Assembly: GCA_034506335.1 (NCBI GenBank) | Contig: JAPDPR010000046.1 | Location: forward strand, 1 to 32,519 | Length of the DNA: 32,519 nucleotides | Direction: 5' to 3' | Source of the DNA: a candidate division KSB1 bacterium | GTDB lineage: Bacteria; Zhuqueibacterota; Zhuqueibacteria; JANLFK01; Oleimicrobiaceae | Shown here: positions 1-8,739 of the stretch, piece after piece | Layout: every line of letters begins with the position of its first letter | Numbering within the stretch: the stretch's first letter is position 1 | Translations under genes and position numbers: made by a program | The notes under the pieces: model-generated | The model's database searches: none | What the model saw: the letters and a program-made list of their open reading frames with translations, nothing else | Told to the model about the DNA's origin: nothing

Positions 1-1
1 T

Positions 2-1126
2 TACTCGGCAAGTTCTCATACGGCGGGATTCCAGCGGGACGATCCGCATTTCTATGTCAAGAGTCATCTCTTTCGCGTCCTGCTGGGTGTATTAGCCATG
101 GTGGGCGTGTTCCAGCTTTCCTGGAGGCACCTGGTGAGAGCCCCCTGGACGTTGCTATGGCTTAGCATCGGTCTCCTCGTGCTGGTGTTAGTGATGGGGG
201 TGCGGGTGCATGGGGCCCGTCGTTGGTTGCGCCTTGGCGTGATGGGGTTCGAACCGTCAGAGTTCGCCCGGTTTGCCATGGTGGTGTTTGTGGCAAGCAA
301 GTTAGCGGCGTGGTCACACCTCCGCGACTGGGAGCAAGGAACAGTAGAGCTCGCGAAGGCTTTCGGTGCGACCCTAGTGCTGGCAGGCCTGATCGTGCTG
401 CAGCCAGACATCGACACCGCGGGCTTGATGATTGTTGTGTTTCTACTCATGCTCACCTTTGCCGGCGTAGAGCGGGGCCTGGTGCTGATGTCGTGGACGA
501 CTGCGATCTCCTGCGCGGCGGTGTTGATGGTGGTGTTTGGGCATTTCCAGAGCAGAGTAGTCGATTGGTTGGTGTTCCGATTTGGTTGGGGCGAAGCCAG
601 ATCGGACGCTCATACGCAGGTGAGTGCCTCACTGGCAGGCTTGGCGAGTGGTGGTCTGGTGAGGTTCAATCCGGGGCAAGGGGACCTCAAGTACAGTTTT
701 CTTCCCATGGCGTTCAGCGATTTCGTGTTTGCCATCGTGGGTGAGGAGTTCGGGCTGGTCGGGGCCTTGGCAGTGGTCGGTCTCTTTGGGGTGGTGGTGT
801 GGCGTGGGATGGAAATCGCTATTCATGCGCCCTCTCAAGAGGCGCGCTTGGTGGCGGCAGGACTGACCACTACCATCGGCTTGTACGCGGTGCTGAACAT
901 GCTGGTGGTGACAGGCATGGCCCCGACCAGCGGCTTACCTTTGCCTTTTGTGAGTTATGGTGGCACGGCCATGGTGATGAATCTGGCGGCCGTGGGGGCA
1001 CTGCTCGCCATCTCGCGCGAGGCTGTGCAAGGGGCAGAAGGCTATTTAACCAGCGCTGGCTATCGGGAGCGCCTGCGGCTGCGAGGATGGGGCGTAAGTA
1101 GGCAGACGCGTTCGAGGCGGTTCTGA
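2..1126 (+). CDS. ftsW: FtsW, septal peptidoglycan polymerase (5' end missing)
   Basis: This is a SEDS-family polytopic membrane protein that polymerises lipid II at the division septum. The frame is open from base 2, so the true start lies outside the window; 374 codons are visible. It begins with YSASS, typical of the end of the first FtsW membrane segments. Other family blocks are a QPDxxTA motif (here QPDIDTA), FLPMAFSDFVFAIVGEEFG and PTSGLPLPFVSYGGTAM near the C-terminus. Several strongly hydrophobic stretches fit the multi-pass topology. RodA is the alternative, but the adjacent murG, ftsQ-like, ftsA and ftsZ genes favour FtsW. The QPDIDTA block carries Asp where Gly is usual (QPDxGT). 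Confidence 0.95.
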   Translation, partial: YSASSHTAGFQRDDPHFYVKSHLFRVLLGVLAMVGVFQLSWRHLVRAPWTLLWLSIGLLVLVLVMGVRVHGARRWLRLGVMGFEPSEFARFAMVVFVASKLAAWSHLRDWEQGTVELAKAFGATLVLAGLIVLQPDIDTAGLMIVVFLLMLTFAGVERGLVLMSWTTAISCAAVLMVVFGHFQSRVVDWLVFRFGWGEARSDAHTQVSASLAGLASGGLVRFNPGQGDLKYSFLPMAFSDFVFAIVGEEFGLVGALAVVGLFGVVVWRGMEIAIHAPSQEARLVAAGLTTTIGLYAVLNMLVVTGMAPTSGLPLPFVSYGGTAMVMNLAAVGALLAISREAVQGAEGYLTSAGYRERLRLRGWGVSRQTRSRRF

Positions 1127-1136
1127 ATCTTCTGAG

Positions 1137-1155
1137 GCCAAGAGCGGCTCTTGGC
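1137..1155 (+). other. Intercistronic palindrome before murG
   Basis: GCCAAGAGC, one G, then GCTCTTGGC: perfect 9-nt arms in the 37-bp gap between ftsW and murG, ending 8 bases before the murG ATG. There is no T-tract, so an RNA-stability or translation-limiting hairpin is more likely than a terminator. Function is inferred only. Confidence 0.5.
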
Positions 1156-1163
1156 AAAAGGCG

Positions 1164-2315
1164 ATGGCCGAACAGAAAGAGGGCCCCAACAGACAAGTCT
1201 TCGTGTTCGCGGGCGGCGGGACAGGAGGCCATCTGTACCCGGCCGTAGCTCTGGCCGAAGAACTGCGCCAGCACGTGCCGGAGGCAGAGGTGGTGTTCGT
1301 CGGCACCCCGCGTGGCCTCGAGGCGACAGTCTTACCCCGTCTGGGCTGGCCGGTGCACATGATCGCAGTGCGGGGCATGCGCAGGCAGTTAACCCCGGCG
1401 AACGTGGCTGTGCCGTTCCGCGCCATGCTGAGCGTCGCGCAATCCCTTGTTTTGCTGCGGCGGTTGCGACCGGCTGTGGTGGTGGGTACGGGCGGCTACG
1501 TCAGCGGGCCTGTGGTGGTGGCCGCTTGGCTGCTGCGTGTGCCGCGGGTGATTCAGGAACAGAATGTGCGACCCGGTGTGACAACGTTGCTGTTGGCGCG
1601 CCTGGCACACCAGGTGCATGTCAGCTATGAGGAATCGGTGGCCTTTTTCCCCCGGCGAGAGAAGGTGCATGTCTCCGGTAACCCCGTGCGGCGAAGGCCA
1701 CCGGAGCTTTCGCAGATTGAGGCTCGGCGGCGGTTTGGCCTTTCGCCGGAGCTCCCTACGCTGCTGGTTTTCGGGGGCAGCCAGGGTGCACGGCGAATCA
1801 ACGAGGCGATGATGGGAGCGCTGCCGGCCCTCATGATGCGGCCCCAGCTGCAGATGATCTGGGGCACCGGGCAGGCCGACTTTGACCGGGTGCGGGAGGT
1901 GGCCGCCAGGTTTGGTGAGCGTGTCCTAGTGCGCGCCTACATCGACGACATGTACACCGCGTATCGTGCTAGCGATGTGGCGGTGTGTCGGGCGGGCGCA
2001 ATCACGTTGGCGGAGCTGGCGCTCTTCGGCTTGCCAGCCCTGCTGGTGCCCTACCCGTTTGCCGCGGGGCAGCACCAGGAGTGGAACGCCAGGACCTTGG
2101 CGCAGCGTGGCGCCGCCCGGGTGTTACTGGACGAGGAAACAACTGCTGAACGGTTGATCGTAGAGTTGACGCCGCTGCTTGAGGACCAGGAGGGGTTGAA
2201 GCGGATGGGAATGCGGATGGCCGAGCTGGCGCGGCCCGAGGCAGCGGCGCGCATAGTAGCAGCGATTTTGGCGCTGGCGGCTCGTTCCGACACGCACGCA
2301 GGGCCACATGGGTGA
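1164..2315 (+). CDS. murG: MurG, lipid II-forming GlcNAc transferase
   Basis: This enzyme transfers GlcNAc from UDP-GlcNAc to lipid I on the cytoplasmic face of the membrane, giving lipid II, the substrate of FtsW. The protein is 383 aa, normal for the family. The N-terminal glycine-rich loop GGGTGGHLYPA is at residues 17-27. The second domain has GGSQGARRINE and the donor-site block RAGAITLAELALFGLP followed by PYPFAAGQHQEWNA. The gene follows ftsW by 37 bp with a palindrome between them. The ATG at 1164 is preceded only by a weak purine-rich stretch (AAAAGGCG). It is followed by an ftsQ-like gene rather than murC or murB. Confidence 0.97.
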   Translation: MAEQKEGPNRQVFVFAGGGTGGHLYPAVALAEELRQHVPEAEVVFVGTPRGLEATVLPRLGWPVHMIAVRGMRRQLTPANVAVPFRAMLSVAQSLVLLRRLRPAVVVGTGGYVSGPVVVAAWLLRVPRVIQEQNVRPGVTTLLLARLAHQVHVSYEESVAFFPRREKVHVSGNPVRRRPPELSQIEARRRFGLSPELPTLLVFGGSQGARRINEAMMGALPALMMRPQLQMIWGTGQADFDRVREVAARFGERVLVRAYIDDMYTAYRASDVAVCRAGAITLAELALFGLPALLVPYPFAAGQHQEWNARTLAQRGAARVLLDEETTAERLIVELTPLLEDQEGLKRMGMRMAELARPEAAARIVAAILALAARSDTHAGPHG

Positions 2316-2436
2316 GAGTGAAGGGTGAGGAAGGGTGCGACTTCCTTCGGCTCGGCCACTGCACAGAATGCTCAAAAGTGAGTCGTGTGCGAGCCGCCAC
2401 TGCCAAAATCGCGTTATGGCATAGAGAGGGTTGAGC

Positions 2437-3159
2437 ATGCACAGCATGGACTACCGGTTCCGCTACCGCACCGTGTCAGTCCGACGCAAACGGAGATGGC
2501 TGGTAATCGGTACCAGGATAGGATTAGCACTCTGGACCGTGGCCCTGTGGGCGGGCCTCCTGCTTCCAGGCTCGGGCAGTTCTCCAGAGTCTGCGCACCA
2601 AGCAAACTCGGGCACCGCAGTGGCCGCAAGCGTTGGTATTGCCCGCCCGCAAGGTAGCCGTGGTGACCTGGTGGCACTGAATGCGCTCCGTGAGCTATCA
2701 GAGATGCGGCTGCCAAAGGCAACGCCGCTTGCCTATCTCAACTCCACCCGTTTCCCGGTGGATGGGCGAGGGCGACTGCTCTCTCCGGAAGCCATCCAGC
2801 GGCGGCGGGACCTGCCCATTGTCACCTGTGCAAATGCCGAAGTGGACCCCGACCGGAATCAGGTTGCGACAAGCGAGGTCTTGGAAGCCTTGCACTTCCT
2901 GGCCGTCAGCCAGCAGACCAGCTTGCCGCTGTACTGTCGCATTTCCCAGGTTGCCATAGACCCGAAGCTGGGCATTGTGCTCTACCTTGAGGACGTGGGG
3001 GTACCGGTGCTTGTTGGCAAGGGACACGTGAAACGGAAGGTGGCCTACCTTGCCACCGTCCTGCGCCACCTCGACACAGACCAAGGCCTGGCTCATGTCA
3101 GGTTCTTGGACCTGCGCCTTGAGGGTCAAGTGGTTGCCAGAATGGAGCGGGGGAGCTAA
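2437..3159 (+). CDS. ftsQ: FtsQ-like division protein
   Basis: A bitopic membrane protein of about 240 aa in the position of FtsQ, between murG and ftsA. FtsQ/DivIB links cytoplasmic FtsA/FtsZ to the periplasmic FtsL/FtsB/FtsW complex. A basic N-terminus (RYRTVSVRRKRRW) precedes one membrane segment at about residues 20-42. The periplasmic part contains FPVDGRGRLLSPEA and DLPIVT, resembling the strand region of FtsQ-type C-terminal domains. A distinct POTRA domain is not obvious to me, and the sequence is divergent. The ATG at 2437 is preferred over an upstream TTG because GAGAGGG lies 7 nt before it. The assignment rests mainly on topology and context. Confidence 0.78.
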   Translation: MHSMDYRFRYRTVSVRRKRRWLVIGTRIGLALWTVALWAGLLLPGSGSSPESAHQANSGTAVAASVGIARPQGSRGDLVALNALRELSEMRLPKATPLAYLNSTRFPVDGRGRLLSPEAIQRRRDLPIVTCANAEVDPDRNQVATSEVLEALHFLAVSQQTSLPLYCRISQVAIDPKLGIVLYLEDVGVPVLVGKGHVKRKVAYLATVLRHLDTDQGLAHVRFLDLRLEGQVVARMERGS

Positions 3160-3197
3160 CACCAGCAACTTCCAATCAGCCCAATAGGAGCCCCACG

Positions 3198-4418
3198 ATG
3201 GAGTATATAGCAAGCCTCGATGTCGGCACGACGAAGGTTGCCGCCATTATTGCCGAGGTAGACGACGAGGAAAACGTAAACATTGTCGGCGTGGGCACTA
3301 CCCCGTGCGAGGGCCTGCGGCACGGCATGGTGGTGAACCTGGAAAGGACCGTGCTGGCTATCGCAGAGACGATGGAGAAGGCGGAGCAGATGGCTGGCGT
3401 GCAGGCGCCGCCGGTGGTCGTGGGGATTGCCGGCCCCCATATCAGGGGAATTAACGGCCGGGGCGTGGTAGCCGTCAGTGGCCCTGACCGGGAGATCACC
3501 CCCACGGACGTGGAGCGGGTGATTGCAGCGGCCCAGGCCATGGCGCTTCCGTCGGACCGCGAGCTCATCCACATCATCCGTCAGGAATTTGTCGTTGATG
3601 AACAGCGGGGAATCAAGGACCCTGTGGGGTTGTGTGGAGTGCGACTGGAGGCCGAGGTCTACATCGTGACTGCCGCACTCACCGCATTGCAAAACCTCTG
3701 TCGCAGCATCGAAAAGGCTGGTTACCAGGTCGGCGGCGTGGTATTGGAGAGTCTGGCATCGGCCTATGCGGTCATGGCCGAGCAGGAGACAGAGCAGGGC
3801 GGCATCCTCCTTGACTTGGGTGGCGGTACCACCGACATCGCGGTCTTTTTTGAAGGGTCGCTTCGTCACACCGCCTCAGTCACCCTCGGAGGGCGCAACG
3901 TGACCAGCGACCTTGCCTACGGTCTACGCACCTCGCTGGCAGAGGCCGAGCGCATCAAGGTGGCGCACGGCAGCAGCCACCATCGGGAAGGCGACAAGGA
4001 GAGCTTCGTTGAAGTCACCGCCCTGAGCGGTCAGAGCGTGCGCAAGGTGTCTAAAGCGGTGTTGGTGGACATCATTCAGCCGCGCATGGAAGAGATCTTG
4101 ACCCTGGCGCATCAGGAGGTGCAGAAGTGCGACTATAGCCGCCTGGCCCCTGCGGGGGTTGTGGTGACTGGGGGTGGGGCAACTCTGGAAGGAACGCTGG
4201 AACTCTGCGAGGAGATTTTTGGCGCGCCAGCTCGCCTAGGTGTGCCCCAGGGCTTTTCCGGACTGACTGCAGAGGTCCAGAACCCTGCGTATGCCACCGC
4301 CGTGGGCCTGATTCTTTATCAAGTCCGCCACCCCGATGAGTACGGCGGATCCTCGGTGGAGGGCCCCCAGAGGTCCACCATACTGCGACGATTATTTGAC
4401 TGGTTGCGCAGTCGTTGA
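3198..4418 (+). CDS. ftsA: FtsA, actin-like Z-ring membrane anchor
   Basis: An actin-fold ATPase that tethers FtsZ to the membrane and recruits later division proteins. The protein is 406 aa. The N-terminal phosphate-1 motif ASLDVGTTKVAAI is at residues 5-17, the second phosphate motif reads GGILLDLGGGTTDIAVF, and the adenosine motif is VVVTGGGATLEG. The C-terminus ends in an amphipathic stretch (STILRRLFDWLRSR) matching the known FtsA membrane-targeting helix. AGGAG lies 10 nt before the ATG. It sits between the ftsQ-like gene and ftsZ, the usual order. Confidence 0.97.
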   Translation: MEYIASLDVGTTKVAAIIAEVDDEENVNIVGVGTTPCEGLRHGMVVNLERTVLAIAETMEKAEQMAGVQAPPVVVGIAGPHIRGINGRGVVAVSGPDREITPTDVERVIAAAQAMALPSDRELIHIIRQEFVVDEQRGIKDPVGLCGVRLEAEVYIVTAALTALQNLCRSIEKAGYQVGGVVLESLASAYAVMAEQETEQGGILLDLGGGTTDIAVFFEGSLRHTASVTLGGRNVTSDLAYGLRTSLAEAERIKVAHGSSHHREGDKESFVEVTALSGQSVRKVSKAVLVDIIQPRMEEILTLAHQEVQKCDYSRLAPAGVVVTGGGATLEGTLELCEEIFGAPARLGVPQGFSGLTAEVQNPAYATAVGLILYQVRHPDEYGGSSVEGPQRSTILRRLFDWLRSR

Positions 4419-4450
4419 GCACTTAAGAGCCGAGACAGCAGGAGAGGCCC

Positions 4451-5680
4451 ATGGGCATCAAGAAGTTGTGCGCAAAGGCACGAGAGGAGTCGTCCATGAA
4501 CCTGACCATCCAATTTGACGAGAGACCAGACCCTGCGGCCAGGTTGCGTGTGGTGGGCGTGGGGGGCGCCGGTTGTAACGCGGTCAGTCGCATGGTGGAA
4601 GCGGGCTTGGCAGGCGTGGAGTTCATCGGCCTGAACACCGATGTGCAGGCCCTGGCGCAGTGTAAGGCGCCGGTGCGGTTGCAGATTGGGCGCATGACGA
4701 CTAAGGGGCTGGGCGCAGGGGCCGACCCAGAGGTGGGCCGGCGCGCCATCGAAGAAAGCCGCGAAGCGGTGGCTGAAGCACTCACCGACTCTGACCTGGT
4801 CTTTGTCACCGCCGGCATGGGCGGCGGCACCGGCACCGGTGCAGGACCCATCGTGGCCGAAATCGCCAAGGACCTGGGCGCCCTCACCGTCGCCATCGTC
4901 ACCAAGCCCTTTGACTTCGAAGGGCTCAAGCGCATGCGGCGGGCGGAGGAAGGGATCGCCGAGTTCAAAGATCGCGTGGATACCCTGATCGTAGTGCCAA
5001 ACCAGCGGCTTTTGGAAATCGTTCCCAAAGATACGCCGCTCACCGAGGCCTTCCGGCTTGCCGATGAGGTGCTGCTCAATGCCACCAAGGGGATCTCCGA
5101 TCTGATCATGGTGCCAGGGCTCATTAACCTGGACTTTGCAGACGTGCGCACGGTGATGACCGAGGCCGGCGACGCGCTGATGGGCACAGGGGTGGCCTCA
5201 GGCGATGACCGTGCCGTGGCGGCCGCACGCGCAGCCATCAGCAGCCCGTTGGTGGGCGAAACCTCTATCTTGGGCGCAGCGGGCTTGCTGGTGAACGTCA
5301 CCGGGCCGCCAAACTTGAGCCTCCATGAGGTCTCGACAGCCGCTACGATCATCCGTGATGCTGCTGGCCCGGACGCGAACATCATCTTCGGTGCGGTGCT
5401 CAACCCGAAGATGAAGAACGAGGTGCGCGTTACCGTCATCGCCACCGGCTTTGGCCGGCACGCGCGCCCCAAACCTGAGCCGCCCGAGGCGATGTGGCAG
5501 GCGAAGCTTCCCTCCAGTCTGGAACCCAGCGAAATCCCCGCTTTTGCCAGGAAGATCGTGGCGGAGGAGCCCGTGAATGGCAATAACGGATTTGAAGAGG
5601 CTGAGCAGGCGGAGGAGATGGTGTTTGAAAACGAGCGCGACGAGCCCGCTTACCTCCGCAAGCGCAGGCGTCTTTTCTGA
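4451..5680 (+). CDS. ftsZ: FtsZ, tubulin-like division GTPase
   Basis: Forms the Z-ring. The protein is 409 aa. Nucleotide-binding elements are GVGGAGCNAV and the tubulin signature GMGGGTGTGAGP. The catalytic T7 loop NLDFADVRTVM is intact. The tail ends DEPAYLRKRRRLF, matching the conserved C-terminal peptide that binds FtsA and other partners. GGAGAGG is placed correctly for the ATG at 4451. A second in-frame ATG at 4496 has GAGGAG before it and would give a protein without the basic 15-residue N-terminus, so two starts are possible. The linker between the GTPase body and the tail peptide is short. Confidence 0.98.
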   Translation: MGIKKLCAKAREESSMNLTIQFDERPDPAARLRVVGVGGAGCNAVSRMVEAGLAGVEFIGLNTDVQALAQCKAPVRLQIGRMTTKGLGAGADPEVGRRAIEESREAVAEALTDSDLVFVTAGMGGGTGTGAGPIVAEIAKDLGALTVAIVTKPFDFEGLKRMRRAEEGIAEFKDRVDTLIVVPNQRLLEIVPKDTPLTEAFRLADEVLLNATKGISDLIMVPGLINLDFADVRTVMTEAGDALMGTGVASGDDRAVAAARAAISSPLVGETSILGAAGLLVNVTGPPNLSLHEVSTAATIIRDAAGPDANIIFGAVLNPKMKNEVRVTVIATGFGRHARPKPEPPEAMWQAKLPSSLEPSEIPAFARKIVAEEPVNGNNGFEEAEQAEEMVFENERDEPAYLRKRRRLF

Positions 5681-5689
5681 GCTGGAGTG

Positions 5690-7333
5690 ATGAGCAAAGC
5701 CACGTGGCAATTTCGCCGGTACGCGGAAAGCTTGTTGAGCGCTGAAGCCTCCACCGTACAGCTGCGGTCCCATGCCGACGTGCACATTGCGCTGGTTTAC
5801 CCCAACTCGTACGAGGTGGGGATGGCCAATCTGGGATTTCAATCGCTCTACCGCCTCCTCAACGGTTGTGGCGAGACGCGTTGTGAGAGGGCCTTCCTCG
5901 GCGAAGGCCCTCTCGCGCGCGAAGTGCGCACGTTGGAGTCGGGCAGGCCACTGCGGGAATTCGACATTGTGGCCTTTTGTCTATCCTTTGAACTAGACTA
6001 TTTCAACGCGGTGTGGATGCTCCATCTGGCGGGCATCCCGGTGTTATGGCGCGAACGGCGCGAACGCGACCCGCTGGTGCTCGTGGGGGGCACGGCCGTC
6101 ACGCTCAATCCAGCGCCGATGATGCCCATCGCCGACCTCCTCTTCATCGGCGAGGCAGACGAGGCTGTGGACAAGATTGTTGCCGCTTTTCGAGCAGGAC
6201 GTGATGCTGGCCGAGGCCGGGCGGGGGTGGTGGAAGCAGTGGGAGGTGTGTCTGGGGTTCTCGCTCCGGCCTCGGTCGGCACGCACCACGCACCAACCGT
6301 GTGCCGCCAATACGTTGCCGAGTTGCGCGCACACCCAACTTTCTCGGCGGTAGTGACGCCGGCCAGTCACTACCGCAACATGTTCCTGGTAGAAGTGGGC
6401 CGCGGGTGCACCCGCGGCTGTTCTTTTTGCGCCGCAGGCCACATCTATCGACCGAAGCGAGTGCTGAGTGCCGATGAGGTGGAAGAACTGGTCCGGCGTT
6501 ATATCTTTGCCACGCGGCGCGTGGGCCTGGTGGGCGCCGCGCTCTCCGATTTCCCAGACTTGGACCTGCTCTGCGAACGCCTTGCTGATGAGGGGTATAC
6601 CCTAGGTCTCTCCTCCTTCCGAATCGACCGGCTCACTCCACGCCTTCTCCGTGCCCTCGCCCGCGCAGAAGTGCACTCCATCTCCCTGGCGCCAGAGGCG
6701 GGCTCGGAGCGACTTCGCATGCTCATTAACAAGCGGATCACCGACAGCCACATCGACAAAGCATTGGCTCTGGTTGCAGAGGCACCGCTCGAGGCCCTTC
6801 GGCTCTACTTCATGATCGGCTTGCCCGGCGAAACGCACGCCGACCTCGAGGCAATCGTTCGGCTTGTACGCCAAGCGGCAGGAAGATTCCTGAGGAAAGG
6901 CACGAAACGGCAAATAACGGTCAGCATTAACGCGCTCATTCCCAAGGCGTGGACCGTCTTTCAATGGGCAGCAGTGCTGGAGCGCAAAGATCTGCAGGAA
7001 AGGCGCGCCTATCTTGAGGGAGCGCTGCGCAGGATTCCTGGCGTAAAGGTGCGTCCGAAAAGCGTGCGCCAAGAGCTTCTGCAGGCAGTTCTTTCTCTCG
7101 GGGGGCCTGAAGTCGGTGAAGCACTCTCCTTGAAAGTCACAAAGGGGCTCTCATGGCCGCTGGCGTTCGCTGAGGCCGGCCTTGATTGGCGTGCACTGAT
7201 TCATCAGCCACGCACATTGGAGCAGCGCTTCCCGTGGGACATTGTGGACTCTGGACTGGATCGAGCGCAGCTATGGCGCAGGTGGCACAAGCTGCAGTCC
7301 GACGCCCTCTCACCCTCAGCGGGTACGGCATAA
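5690..7333 (+). CDS. B12-binding-type radical SAM protein (TIGR03960-like)
   Basis: A radical SAM protein of 547 aa. The N-terminal part (about 1-200) has the HIALVYPNSYEVGMANLGFQ opening typical of cobalamin-binding-type domains in this family. The iron-sulfur motif is C-x3-C-x2-C in GRGCTRGCSFCAAGHIYRP, at about residue 240. A TIM-barrel core follows with LAPEAGSERLR and YFMIGLPGET. This architecture matches the uncharacterised family named TIGR03960; in many bacteria a TIGR03936-type partner (DUF2344) lies next to or fused with it, and I do not see it here. The substrate is unknown to me. An ATG at 5690 and a GTG at 5687 are both possible starts. The gene follows ftsZ by 9 nt and converges on rpmB. 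Confidence 0.85.
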   Translation: MSKATWQFRRYAESLLSAEASTVQLRSHADVHIALVYPNSYEVGMANLGFQSLYRLLNGCGETRCERAFLGEGPLAREVRTLESGRPLREFDIVAFCLSFELDYFNAVWMLHLAGIPVLWRERRERDPLVLVGGTAVTLNPAPMMPIADLLFIGEADEAVDKIVAAFRAGRDAGRGRAGVVEAVGGVSGVLAPASVGTHHAPTVCRQYVAELRAHPTFSAVVTPASHYRNMFLVEVGRGCTRGCSFCAAGHIYRPKRVLSADEVEELVRRYIFATRRVGLVGAALSDFPDLDLLCERLADEGYTLGLSSFRIDRLTPRLLRALARAEVHSISLAPEAGSERLRMLINKRITDSHIDKALALVAEAPLEALRLYFMIGLPGETHADLEAIVRLVRQAAGRFLRKGTKRQITVSINALIPKAWTVFQWAAVLERKDLQERRAYLEGALRRIPGVKVRPKSVRQELLQAVLSLGGPEVGEALSLKVTKGLSWPLAFAEAGLDWRALIHQPRTLEQRFPWDIVDSGLDRAQLWRRWHKLQSDALSPSAGTA

Positions 7334-7367
7334 ACAAAAAGGGCGACTCGGTTGTGTCCGGGCCGCC
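7334..7367 (-). terminator. Intrinsic terminator of rpmB
   Basis: On the - strand, GGCG-g-CCCGG, loop ACACAA, CCGAG-t-CGCC is followed by CTTTTTGTTT. This is a GC-rich hairpin with one internal mismatch and a T-tract, 29 bp past the rpmB stop. It abuts the radical SAM stop codon, so the hairpin could also act on + strand transcripts, though without a T-tract there. Confidence 0.85.
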
Positions 7368-7395
7368 TTGCTGAAGATCCAATTGGCTTGTTTCG

Positions 7396-7587
7396 CTATA
7401 CGGCCTTTTGCACCCGTCCGCTGCGCAGACACCTGGTGCACACCCGCATACGCTTGGCGCCACCGTCCGTCTTCACCCGCACAGTCTGCAAATTGGGAAG
7501 CCAGCGACGCAAAGTAACGTTGTGCGCGTGACTGATGTTGTGGCCAACCGACGGGCCTTTTCCGCATATCTCACACCTTCGTGCCAT
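7396..7587 (-). CDS. rpmB: 50S ribosomal protein L28
   Basis: A 63-aa large-subunit ribosomal protein. The N-terminus [20 protein letters not shown] is the L28 signature, followed by [12 protein letters not shown] and a C-terminal CTRC. The two CxxC pairs make this the zinc-binding (C+) form. The ATG at 7587 has GGGAG about 8-12 nt upstream, so the in-frame TTG just before it is not needed. It is the only clear - strand gene in the window and has its own promoter (7636-7664) and terminator (7334-7367), so it is a single-gene unit. Confidence 0.97.
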   Translation of the reverse strand: MARRCEICGKGPSVGHNISHAHNVTLRRWLPNLQTVRVKTDGGAKRMRVCTRCLRSGRVQKAV

Positions 7588-7635
7588 CAAATAACTCCCA
7601 TTTGGTCATCTGTCCTCGCGATTCAACGGGCCTTA

Positions 7636-7664
7636 ATTATATAAAAGTATTTGGCAAAAAGCAA
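7636..7664 (-). promoter_or_regulatory. rpmB promoter
   Basis: On the - strand, TTGCTT (7664-7659), 17-bp spacer, consensus TATAAT (7641-7636). Predicted transcription start is about 40 nt before the rpmB ATG. It lies back to back with the dus promoter in the only AT-rich stretch nearby. Confidence 0.85.
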
Positions 7665-7675
7665 CAAAAAAGATA

Positions 7676-7704
7676 TTGCAACTTAGCGGGCAAAATCATA
7701 TATT
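7676..7704 (+). promoter_or_regulatory. Promoter of dus, predicted leaderless
   Basis: TTGCAA (7676-7681), 17-bp spacer, TATATT (7699-7704). A start about 7 nt downstream would fall at 7711-7713, on or next to the dus ATG at 7713. No Shine-Dalgarno precedes that ATG, which fits a leaderless transcript. Confidence 0.65.
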
Positions 7705-7712
7705 GCCCACCT

Positions 7713-8705
7713 ATGGCAATCGCCGGCGTGGAACTGGACGGAAAGGCGGTGTTGGCCCCGATGGCGGGCCTCTCGGATGCCCCATTTCGGCGCTTGTGCC
7801 GCGCTTTTGGCGCGGCATTGGTTTTCACCGAGATGGTGAGCGCCCATGGATTGGTGCGGAAGAACGCCAGAACTTTGGACCATCTGCGTTTTGGGGAAGA
7901 GGAGCGTCCCATAGGGGTGCAGCTGTTTGGGGCCGACCCCGGGGTCATGGCGGAGGCTGTGGCGATCGTGGCGCAGTTCCGCCCGGAGCTCATCGATCTG
8001 AACTTCGGGTGCCCGGTGCCAAAGGTGGTGCGCCAGGGCGCGGGGGCGGCGCTGCTCAGAGACCCGGCGCGCGTCGCGGCCATCTGTCGGGCAGCAGTGG
8101 CTGCCTCCCCCATACCGGTTACGGCCAAGGTGCGCTCCGGCTGGCATGACGACACCGATGCGACGCGGCTCGCGCGCCTGCTTGCCGATTGCGGTGTGGC
8201 GGCCATTACCGTACACGCGCGTACCAGGGCGGCCATGTTCCGGCACAGCGCCGACTGGAGGGTCATCGCCCGGGTCAAGGAAGCGGTGGCAGTGCCGGTG
8301 ATTGGCAATGGCGACGTGGTGGACGCCGCATCGGCACAGCGGATGCTGAAGCAGACCGGCTGCGACTTGGTCATGGTAGGACGAGGCGCCTTGGGCAACC
8401 CTTTCATTTTCGGCCACATCAACCAGGTCCTGGCCGGTGGGGTGGAGACACCGCCCCCCTCTCCTGCTGAGCGCATCCAAGCCTGTCTGCGGCACCTGGC
8501 GCTGGCCGCTGCGCACCACCCTGAGGAGGTTGCTGTGGTGCGCATGCGCCAACACCTGGGGTGGTATTTGAAGCGCATTCCTGGCACAAAGGCGCTGCGC
8601 TCCAAGGTGATGAGCATGAAATCCGCAGCGGAGGTGCGGGAGGCCCTTCTCTCTTGGCTCGCAGAAGCGCACCAGGGCCACGTCGCGCTGGTCAATGGGG
8701 GGTGA
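7713..8705 (+). CDS. dusB: tRNA-dihydrouridine synthase (DusB-like)
   Basis: An FMN enzyme that reduces specific uridines in tRNA D-loops with NADPH. The protein is 330 aa. Seen are LAPMAGLSDAPFRRLC (FMN-binding start of the barrel), VQLFGADPGVMAEA, the catalytic-cysteine block DLNFGCPVPKVV, VTAKVRSGW, and ITVHARTRAAMF with its histidine. VMVGRGALGNPF is the phosphate-binding end. The frame is open upstream to 7581, but that stretch crosses the promoter and encodes nothing family-like, so 7713 is chosen. DusB is the best subgroup match by motif; the exact tRNA position modified is not decided by the sequence. Confidence 0.93.
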   Translation: MAIAGVELDGKAVLAPMAGLSDAPFRRLCRAFGAALVFTEMVSAHGLVRKNARTLDHLRFGEEERPIGVQLFGADPGVMAEAVAIVAQFRPELIDLNFGCPVPKVVRQGAGAALLRDPARVAAICRAAVAASPIPVTAKVRSGWHDDTDATRLARLLADCGVAAITVHARTRAAMFRHSADWRVIARVKEAVAVPVIGNGDVVDAASAQRMLKQTGCDLVMVGRGALGNPFIFGHINQVLAGGVETPPPSPAERIQACLRHLALAAAHHPEEVAVVRMRQHLGWYLKRIPGTKALRSKVMSMKSAAEVREALLSWLAEAHQGHVALVNGG

Positions 8706-8739
8706 GTGAGTAGTTAGGTTGGACAAGCATGGAGGGTGT

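Noticed and set aside
7581..7712. N-terminal extension of the dus ORF
   Set aside because: It overlaps rpmB and both promoters and has no family-like residues.
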